Source: SSC3 sp963769585 (GTDB taxonomy: Bacteria > Actinomycetota > Actinomycetes > Propionibacteriales > Nocardioidaceae). Taken from it: 64,000 nt of DNA. This document shows, in pieces, positions 57,946-64,000 of the stretch. Made by a program: the position numbers and the translations under genes. Location of the stretch: contig CAVYMJ010000006.1 in the NCBI GenBank assembly GCA_963769585.1, forward strand, positions 310,001 through 374,000, given 5' to 3'. The notes below the pieces were generated by a model. That model did not search any database. It saw only the letters and a list, made by a program, of their open reading frames with translations, and was not told the origin of the DNA. Each line of letters opens with the position of its first letter. Positions within the stretch are counted from its first letter, which is position 1.

Positions 57946-59319
57946 TCATGGTGCGGGTGTGACGTTCTGGTTGAGGCGGAAGAAGTTGTGCGGGTCGTAC
58001 TGGGCCTTCACCGCGCCAAGCCGGGCAAGGCGGTCGCCGTACGCGCCGGGTACGTAGGCACCGTCCGCATCGGGCTCGTAGTTGATGTAGCCCCCGCGCG
58101 AGTGCGGGTCGAGTGCCGTGGCGGTGTCGCGCGCCCAGGCAACGCAGCGGTCCTGATCGGCGGGGTCGGTCCAGTTGGCTGCGATGAGGACGTCGTAGTT
58201 CGCGTCGCGATGCGCGAAGGCTCCGTCACCCGCCGCGATCGCGCCACCCATGTGCTCCACGATGAGTTCGAGAGCGGGCGGAGCCAGGATGTCGCTGGCC
58301 CGGTCGACCAGGACGTCAATGACCTGGTCGGTGAGGTCGTCGAGGAAGCACGAGCGCCAGTAGTGGTACTCACCGCGCGGGTAACCCGCGTCCATCCGGC
58401 TCTGCTGCTCGATGTAGGGCAGCGGCCCCAGCGCATCGAGCAGTGGCTCGCCGACTGCGGCCTTGGTGGGGTCGAGCAGGCGTGCGCCCTCGGCCGGATC
58501 GCCCGCGTAGCAGGCGGCGATCGCGGCCACGGGCGAGCCGTCCGGAGCCGCGGTCATCGCCGTGTACGCCGTCAGCTCGTCCGGAGCCTTCCGGGTCAGC
58601 TCCCTGTAGGACTCCAGGACGGCACGCCGGTGCTCGGCAGCGAATGCCACGCTCCCGCCGTACACGGTCGGACCGACCGGATGCAGCCGGTACTCGAACG
58701 AGGTGACGATGCCGAAGTTGCCTCCCCCGCCCTTGAGGGCCCAGAAGAGGTCCGGGTTCTCGTCCGCGCTCGCGGTGACGAGGCGGCCGTCGGCGGTGAC
58801 CAGATCGACAGAGAGCAGGTTGTCGCAGGCGAGTCCGTGCTTGCGCATGAGCCACCCGATCCCACCGCCCAGCGTCAGCCCGGCGATCCCGGTCGTGCTC
58901 ACGACCCCGAGTGTGGTCGCGAGACCATGCTTCTGGGTCGCTCGGTCGAAGTCGGCCCCCGTGGCCCCTGGATCGGCCCGCGCGACACGTTCGTCCGCAT
59001 TGACGCTCACCGTGCGCATCAGGCCGAGATCGATGAGCACACCGTCGTCGCAGGTCGAGAACCCGGCGACGCTGTGCCCGCCGCCGCGCACTGCGACCGG
59101 GAGGTGGTGCCCGACCGCGAAGCCCAGGGCTCGCTGCACGTCGGCCACGTCGGCGCAGCGGGCGATCAGCGCCGGCCCCCGGTCGATCGTCCCATTCCAC
59201 ACCCTCCGGGCCTCGTCGTATCCCGTCTCGCCGGGCACCAGCACCTGGCCGCGCGTGGCCTCGCGCAGCCCCGAGATGTCCGCCCCGTCAACACGCTTGG
59301 TCTCAGACATGCTGTTCAT
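57946..59319 (-). CDS. FAD-binding oxidoreductase, berberine-bridge type
   Basis: A 457-residue flavoprotein with the PCMH-type FAD domain: PVAVRGGGHSVAGFSTCDDGVLIDL carries the histidine that usually binds FAD covalently, followed by GLTLGGGIGWLMRKHGLACDNLLSVDLVTADG. The C-terminal BBE motif is YDPHNFFRLNQNVTPAP. These oxidases act on alcohols, sugars or secondary metabolites; the substrate is unknown. ATG 59319 has GGAGG 10 bases upstream; GTG 59325 and ATG 59310 are alternatives. It overlaps the end of the upstream small gene. Confidence 0.88.
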   Translation of the reverse strand: MNSMSETKRVDGADISGLREATRGQVLVPGETGYDEARRVWNGTIDRGPALIARCADVADVQRALGFAVGHHLPVAVRGGGHSVAGFSTCDDGVLIDLGLMRTVSVNADERVARADPGATGADFDRATQKHGLATTLGVVSTTGIAGLTLGGGIGWLMRKHGLACDNLLSVDLVTADGRLVTASADENPDLFWALKGGGGNFGIVTSFEYRLHPVGPTVYGGSVAFAAEHRRAVLESYRELTRKAPDELTAYTAMTAAPDGSPVAAIAACYAGDPAEGARLLDPTKAAVGEPLLDALGPLPYIEQQSRMDAGYPRGEYHYWRSCFLDDLTDQVIDVLVDRASDILAPPALELIVEHMGGAIAAGDGAFAHRDANYDVLIAANWTDPADQDRCVAWARDTATALDPHSRGGYINYEPDADGAYVPGAYGDRLARLGAVKAQYDPHNFFRLNQNVTPAP

Positions 59320-59617
59320 CACCACGCCACCTCCGGCTTACTTCTGTGACAATTTCGACGCGCTGTATGCGGTCGAACGAGTAGCCGCCACGTCGGCTGA
59401 CCTCGAGTACGTCGTCCTCCTCGACGGCCTCGAACAGCGTCAGCGCGACCTCGTCGGCCGGGATCCAGGTCGAGCTCACGATCCGGATCGGGATCCCGTC
59501 GCGCGTGAGCTCTCCCGCGGCGCGGCGGAGTCGCTCCTCCGCCGTCGCGACGTCAGCCCGCCCGACACCGGGCCAGTAGCGCTCCATCAGGAAGGTCTCC
59601 TGCAGTGCGGGATCCAT
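59303..59617 (-). CDS. Small DUF4242-like protein
   Basis: A 104-residue protein, MDPALQETFLMERYWPGVGRADV followed by IRIVSSTWIPADEVALTLFEAVEEDDVLEV. The pattern of a short ferredoxin-like fold opening with ...FLMERYWPG resembles the DUF4242 family of small proteins, but the match is tentative. It overlaps the flavoprotein gene by about 17 bases and is probably in the same transcript. Confidence 0.6.
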   Translation of the reverse strand: MDPALQETFLMERYWPGVGRADVATAEERLRRAAGELTRDGIPIRIVSSTWIPADEVALTLFEAVEEDDVLEVSRRGGYSFDRIQRVEIVTEVSRRWRGDEQHV

Positions 59618-59671
59618 GTGGAGACGGTAGGCGGGCGAGGACGCGCCGTAATCGGGGAACTCCCTCGATGG

Positions 59672-62434
59672 TCAGACGTTGGTGGCGCCCGGGGTCGGGG
59701 TCGGCTCACGCTGGACCGACAACCTCGCCACCAGCTCCGCGCGGGAGCGGACGCCCAGCTTCCGGTAGGAGCGAGAGAGGTTCGCTTCGACCGTCTTCCT
59801 GCTCAAGGAAAGCGAGGCGGCGATCTCCCGATTGGTGCATCCCTGCGCGACCAGCGCCGCTATCCGCTGCTCGACCGGGGTCAGGTCGACCTGGGCTCCC
59901 GACCGCACCCCGATGCGCGCCATCTCCGAGCGCGCCCGCTCGGCCCACAGGGTCGCGCCGCGACCCTCGAAGAGTGCGAGGGCCTGCTCGAGTGTCTCGC
60001 GGGCGACCGCTCGACGTCTCATCCTGCGCTGAACTACGCCGCGGGTCAGCAGCGTCCGCCCGAGCTCAAGGGGCATCGGCAGCCGCTCATGTGCGGCCAG
60101 CGCCCGTTCGAGGGTCGCGTCCGCCTCGTCCAAGTCCTTCCTCGCAGCCTGGACCAGCGCGCGGGATCGGGCACCGGTGGCCACAGTCCAAGGTCGCTGG
60201 GTCGCTCGGGCGACCTCGTCCATCCACTCCGCGAGGTCATCGGCCCGCGCCAGGTCCCCGAGTGCAACGAGGGCCTCGATCTCGTCGGGGACCACATGGC
60301 AATCGCCGAACTCCCGGTTCCAGCGCGGCCGCATCAGATCGGTCGCCTCGCCCAGAGGGGCTCGGGCGGCTTCGTGGTTGCCGAGCGACAGCTCGACGAA
60401 CCCGAGGACATGCAGATTCTGCATCCGGAAGACCACGTCCTCTGCGCGTCGCGCTTCCACCAGACCTTTCTCAGCCAGGTTCCGGGCCTCTTCGACGTCG
60501 CCGAGGCACGCGCGCGCCATCGCCTCGACGTACAAAGGCGCGCCCGGTTGGTCGAGGTGCTGCCGTAGTTGGAGGCTCTCCTCGGCGCGTTCGATTGCGG
60601 CGATCCAGTCTCCGGCCCACACGTCGAGCTCGGCCAGATGGAACTGGTGCGTCGATGCCGAGTAGAGGTCGCCGGTCTCCATGGTCTGGTCGAGCAGCAG
60701 TGTGAGGAGCGCCCGGGACTCGTCATGTCCGTCGTTGTCCATCACGACCTTGGCCAGGTGACTGCGCGGGGAGGATGACCCGGCTGAGCCGTCGAGTGCG
60801 ATCGCGCGCTCGAAGAGATCGCGGCGTACGCCTCCGCCGCCGCAGTAGGTCCAGTGGGCCAACTCGGCGATGGCCATGCCCAGTGCCTGGTCGTCGCCGC
60901 TGCGCTCCGCGAGTTCAACGCCGAGTCCGGCGTGGTGCTCGGCCGCCGGTACGTCGCCGAGGAAGTAGGAGATCGCGCCTCTGGTCCGGTGGATCCGGCT
61001 GGCGACAGCCGCATCTGTGCCCGCATCCTGGAGCGCTCGGTCGCACAGCGCGATGCCTTGGCCAAGCGGCGTGGAGAGCTCTGCCAGCCACCGCAGCGCC
61101 TCGGCTCGTCCTGGGCCCGCGGGCGCATCGGCGACGGCGCGTTCGAAGAGATTCCGGGCGCGGGCGCGGTCACCGGCGGCCATCGCGTGCACGCCCGCCG
61201 CGGTCGCGCGCCGGAAGGACGCGCCGCGATCGCCCGGAGGAGTGAACTCCAGGGCCCGCTGCGCGTAGGTTGCCGCCACGTCTGTGGCCCCCCTCCGGGC
61301 CACGCGGGCGGACGCGTCGTCGAGTGCCGCGGCCAGCGTCTCATCGGGTTCGGGTGATGTGAGGGCGAGGTGCCGGGCCCGCTCCACGGGGTCTCGGACA
61401 GCATCGGCCAGCTCCCGATGCACCATCCGCCGCTCCGCGGCCGTCGCCGCGTCGTACACCGTGGCAGCCATCAGCGGATGGCTGAACCTCACCGTCCCGT
61501 CGCTGGAGTCGATCACTCCAGCCATCTCCGCCCGGGCGAGGTCGCGCTCGACTGGGCGGCCCCAGGCCTGCCGCAGTTCCTGAACGCTCGGCGCCGCCAT
61601 CGCGGCCGTGAGAAGCAGCACCCGCCGAGTGCCCTCGGGCAGGTCTTCCAGGCGCCTGCGGAGTAGGTCACCGAGGCGCTCCGGCACCGGGAGGTGCCCG
61701 ACTTCGGCAACCCCGCCGCGATCGATCCATGCTCGCGCGAGCTCGAGGCTGAAGAACGGATTGCCCCCCGACGTCTCGTGCACCCGCACGAGTGCCGGCC
61801 GCGCGAGCGTGACGCCGAGCCGAGCGTGCACGAGCTGGTACGTCGCGCCCAGCGACATCGGCGGGACAGCGAGCCGAGTTACCGGAAGGTGCTCGAGGAG
61901 CACCTCAGCCAGCCGGTCCCGACGCCGGGTGACGACAACCGCGATCGGTTCGGCGTCGAGGCGTCGCAGCGCGAACCCGAGTGCCTGCCTGGTCGGTACG
62001 TCGAGCCACTGAGGATCATCGATGGCGACCATGGTCGGCGCTGCGCGAGCGAGCTTGCGAAGGACACTGAACAACGCGACGGCAACGGCCCCCTGACCAA
62101 CGGCTGCGTCGGACGACCTGCGCATCAGGGCAGCATCCAGCGCCCGACGCTGGAGTTCCGGCAGCTCGGCTGCGGTCTCGTCCACCCACGAGCCCAGAAG
62201 GTCGATCAGGCCCGCGAAGCCGATCCCGGCCTCGCTCTCGGTGGGCTGGCAGCTAAGTACCCGATACCCACGCTCGTCGGCCGCACGTACGGTCTCGCGC
62301 CACAGCCAGGACTTGCCGATGCCGGCCTCTCCCTCGATGAGCAGAGCGGTCGCATGACCGACGGCCGCGTCCAGGAACGCGCGGATCGACGCGAGTTCCG
62401 AATCGCGCCCGACCGTGCTCTGCGCGGAAGCCAT
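59672..62434 (-). CDS. Large LuxR-type ATPase regulator (LAL family)
   Basis: A 920-residue regulator. The N-terminal AAA/STAND ATPase has Walker A IEGEAGIGKSWLW (near residue 33) and Walker B TMVAIDDPQWLD (near 143). The middle is built of TPR-like helical repeats (about residues 330-800). The C-terminal LuxR helix-turn-helix reads LTPVEQRIAALVAQGCTNREIAASLSLSRKTVEANLSRSYRKLGVRSRAEL. These regulators usually activate neighbouring catabolic or secondary-metabolic genes; here the flavoprotein operon is the nearest candidate. Confidence 0.92.
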   Translation of the reverse strand: MASAQSTVGRDSELASIRAFLDAAVGHATALLIEGEAGIGKSWLWRETVRAADERGYRVLSCQPTESEAGIGFAGLIDLLGSWVDETAAELPELQRRALDAALMRRSSDAAVGQGAVAVALFSVLRKLARAAPTMVAIDDPQWLDVPTRQALGFALRRLDAEPIAVVVTRRRDRLAEVLLEHLPVTRLAVPPMSLGATYQLVHARLGVTLARPALVRVHETSGGNPFFSLELARAWIDRGGVAEVGHLPVPERLGDLLRRRLEDLPEGTRRVLLLTAAMAAPSVQELRQAWGRPVERDLARAEMAGVIDSSDGTVRFSHPLMAATVYDAATAAERRMVHRELADAVRDPVERARHLALTSPEPDETLAAALDDASARVARRGATDVAATYAQRALEFTPPGDRGASFRRATAAGVHAMAAGDRARARNLFERAVADAPAGPGRAEALRWLAELSTPLGQGIALCDRALQDAGTDAAVASRIHRTRGAISYFLGDVPAAEHHAGLGVELAERSGDDQALGMAIAELAHWTYCGGGGVRRDLFERAIALDGSAGSSSPRSHLAKVVMDNDGHDESRALLTLLLDQTMETGDLYSASTHQFHLAELDVWAGDWIAAIERAEESLQLRQHLDQPGAPLYVEAMARACLGDVEEARNLAEKGLVEARRAEDVVFRMQNLHVLGFVELSLGNHEAARAPLGEATDLMRPRWNREFGDCHVVPDEIEALVALGDLARADDLAEWMDEVARATQRPWTVATGARSRALVQAARKDLDEADATLERALAAHERLPMPLELGRTLLTRGVVQRRMRRRAVARETLEQALALFEGRGATLWAERARSEMARIGVRSGAQVDLTPVEQRIAALVAQGCTNREIAASLSLSRKTVEANLSRSYRKLGVRSRAELVARLSVQREPTPTPGATNV

Positions 62435-63001
62435 GACACCGTCGATTGTGGTCGTCCCGAACGGGCTAGAGCAACCGCTCTCAGGACCGGGCCCAGCGGC
62501 GCAGCGACCACGCCGAGTTCCTCCGCGCGTACCGAGGCCACTTCATTCTCCTTTCCGGAGACGCTGCGATCGGTGAGCGGTCCGCAAATAGTCCGCAAGA
62601 AGTCCGGACGAGACCGATTCTCGCCGCAGTGTCGAAGGTCCCGAGAACGCGTTTCCGCAAATGGGTAGGGTTCCCTGCTGATTCTTGTTCCCGGCGCACA
62701 ACCGAGCACCGTGGGATCTGATGTCGGGCGTCGATAGCTCAGCTCGGTGCAAGGAGGTCGAAGCCGACGTACGGCTTGCGGATGACGACAGGGAGAGGTC
62801 CTCGCGGCCTTGACTGGGCTGCGCCGGGCGCTGGCCGAGCGTGATCTGGAGCTGAGCAGGTTCGCCCTGCTCCCCACCTTGGTCACCGCGTCGCTTGCGG
62901 CGGACGAACCGGACGTGTCGGTGGGTCCCTCAAGGCCGAGCCGTCGGGGCTCGACGGGCGGTGTCCCGGGACCTGAGATCCTTCGAGCGTTCGTCCACCG
63001 A
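62435..63001. other. Non-coding stretch with a third att-like repeat
   Basis: The 567 bases between the LuxR-type gene and the VOC gene hold no recognisable gene. A frame at 62810-63169 (+) has no domain I recognise. The stretch contains the 23-base repeat at 62580-62602. Confidence 0.55.
62580..62602 (+). repeat. Third partial copy of the island-end repeat
   Basis: GTCCGCA-N-A-N-AGTCCGCAAGAAG matches 49278-49300 at 21 of 23 positions in the same orientation. A shorter form, TAGTCCGCAAGAA, occurs at 57844-57856. Confidence 0.6.
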
Positions 63002-63508
63002 CTATCGGCTCAGGCCCGCCGCGACCCGCCAAGCGTGATCGGTGCTGGCGTCGGCTGCCATCGCTGCTTGGGCCTGCGCCTCTTCGAGTGTGACCACGAG
63101 ACAGAACTCGTTGCCGAAGGGGTCTTGCATGACCGCCCAGTCGCACACGGGCGGCTCCTCACCGTGTGAACGTGGGCGCGGATACAGGCTGGGGGGCTTC
63201 TTGACGGTGCCGCCGAGCTCGACAATCTGCGCGATGGCCTTGTCGATCCCGTGGGTAGGGGTGATGTCGAGGTGCATCGGGTTGGTTCGTGAGTGGCTGG
63301 GAGCGCCGGTCTCAACCGGGGCGTTGTTGACCTCCTGGAGGATGATCTCGTGCTTCCACGGATCCTTCGTGCCCAGGTAGCCGAGCCATCCGTGCCAGCC
63401 TCGCTCGGAACCGATGATCTCGAGGCCGGTCACTTCCGACCAGAAGTGGTAGGCGGTCGTCAGGTCCGTCACGTTGATGACGACACACCGGAAGCTTCCG
63501 ATGCTCAT
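63002..63508 (-). CDS. VOC-superfamily (glyoxalase-like) protein
   Basis: A 168-residue protein with one vicinal-oxygen-chelate module: FRCVVINVTDLTTAYHFWSEVTGLEIIG begins it, NPMHLDITPTHGIDKAIAQIVELGG forms the second half and MQDPFGNEFCLVV is the typical end. Metal ligands would come from the histidine in MHLD and the glutamate in NEFCL. A substrate cannot be assigned. ATG 63508 has GGAG a few bases upstream. Confidence 0.85.
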   Translation of the reverse strand: MSIGSFRCVVINVTDLTTAYHFWSEVTGLEIIGSERGWHGWLGYLGTKDPWKHEIILQEVNNAPVETGAPSHSRTNPMHLDITPTHGIDKAIAQIVELGGTVKKPPSLYPRPRSHGEEPPVCDWAVMQDPFGNEFCLVVTLEEAQAQAAMAADASTDHAWRVAAGLSR

Positions 63509-63814
63509 AAGGCTCCAGGCAGACAGGACGGCCGTTGGGCCGCGTTGGCGGACTCCACCCAACAAGGGTGCCACGAGGGCGCCACCGTACGGAACTGACG
63601 TGCCGGCTCTGGGGCCTTCACCATGGAGGACCGCGAACCGCGTCGTCGCAACCGGCGGCTGGAGCAGGAGCCTGCGGCCACCTGTGGTTTTCCACCTTGG
63701 GGTGGAAGGCGACATCGCAGCAATCAATGACTACCAAGAGCAGTTGGATCCGGTGCTGCGCAGCCGACTTGACGAGCGGTTCGAGGAGCAGGTTGAGCGC
63801 GTGTGTGAGCGTCG
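63509..63814. other. Gap without a supported gene
   Basis: The 306 bases between the VOC gene and the end of the flavoprotein gene hold nothing I recognise. A short frame around 63688-63815 (+) reads protein-like (DYQEQLDPVLRSRLDERFEE), but it has no family match I can name and runs into the gene on the other strand. Confidence 0.4.
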
Positions 63815-64000
63815 TCAGCCGGCAGGTGCGATGTTGGCGTTGCGATGGAAGACGTTGTTCGGATCGTACTTCGTCTTGATGTCGACGAGCCTCGCATACT
63901 TCTCAGGCCCGTACGCCGCCTGCACCGGGGTGAGCGAGTCGAAGTCGGTCATTCCGTTGACGTAGACACCGTCGTCGACGGACAGGGGCCGGAGTGCTTC
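63815..64000 (-). CDS. Second berberine-bridge-type flavoprotein, C-terminal part
   Basis: The 61 visible residues end with KYARLVDIKTKYDPNNVFHRNANIAPAG, the BBE C-terminal motif seen also in the gene at 57946-59319. The preceding DDGVYVNGMTDFDSLTPVQAAYG is typical as well. The rest of the gene lies beyond the window. Two such oxidases within 6 kb suggest a shared pathway or a duplication. Confidence 0.85.
   Translation of the reverse strand, partial: EALRPLSVDDGVYVNGMTDFDSLTPVQAAYGPEKYARLVDIKTKYDPNNVFHRNANIAPAG

Noticed and set aside
62726..62765. tRNA-like D-arm sequence (TAGCTCAGCTCGGT)
   Set aside because: The D-loop-like bases are present, but the matching D-stem, anticodon arm and T-arm (GGTTCGAATCC) are missing, so this is not a tRNA gene. 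It could be chance or an old fragment at an insertion border.

Overview
The window is high-G+C DNA with GTG starts, frequent 4-base stop/start overlaps and a mycothiol gene (mca), so it comes from an actinobacterium. Gene order and style fit Nocardioidaceae (Nocardioides-like), but that placement is inference. Much of the left and middle part follows a block I recall from mycobacteria (metB, greA, DUF4307, mca, DUF255 protein, hemolysin III, Z-prenyl synthase, phoH2, fumarase, glpX, DUF4245, xseBA, ispH, ychF), with lineage-specific insertions.

Layout. 1-2818: partial msrA (minus), metB and a frameshifted glutamate-mutase MutL-type gene. 2805-7122: a complete minus-strand biotin operon, bioB-bsaP-bioA-bioF-bioD, including the small cysteine-rich auxiliary protein BsaP. 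7250-12272: AI-2E-type membrane protein, MarR-regulated MFS exporter, threonine dehydratase, YiaA-type protein. 12336-23480: greA, DUF4307, mca, methyltransferase, thioredoxin, DUF2254, DUF255, hemolysin III, prenyl synthase, PhoH2, lytic transglycosylase. 23487-29312: YczE-like protein, class II fumarase, SGNH hydrolase, spermidine-synthase-like protein, class I fumarase, DUF1707 protein. 29451-39147: an alpha-galactoside locus (binding protein, two permeases, GH36 alpha-galactosidase, ATPase, galactokinase, amylosucrase) that would split raffinose-type sugars and use both galactose and sucrose. 39106-49234: hydrolases, glpX, xseA/xseB, ispH, rmuC, xthA, ychF.

49216-57850 is the most unusual part. 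The last 19 bases of ychF and about 48 bases downstream are repeated 8.6 kb away. Next to ychF lie the start of a tyrosine integrase gene and a frameshifted excisionase, followed by a palindrome-rich non-coding stretch. The cargo is an ethanolamine-type permease, a GntR regulator, a glutamine-synthetase-like ligase, an aldehyde dehydrogenase, an SDR dehydrogenase and a class I amidotransferase-type hydrolase. Together they fit a gamma-glutamylation route for ethanolamine or a similar amino alcohol: ligate to glutamate, oxidise alcohol to aldehyde to acid, hydrolyse back to glutamate. It reads as a catabolic genomic island whose own recombination genes have decayed. A third partial copy of the end repeat at 62580 suggests a second or larger insertion.

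57946-64000 carries two berberine-bridge-type flavoprotein oxidases (one cut by the window end), a large LuxR-type ATPase regulator and a VOC protein.

Expression signals. At least nineteen genes have a TANNNT box 6-8 bases before the start codon, the arrangement of leaderless transcripts. In one divergent pair the two -10 boxes overlap, and in two cases the TAG stop of the upstream gene is the first half of the next gene's -10 box. No tRNA, rRNA or CRISPR array was seen.
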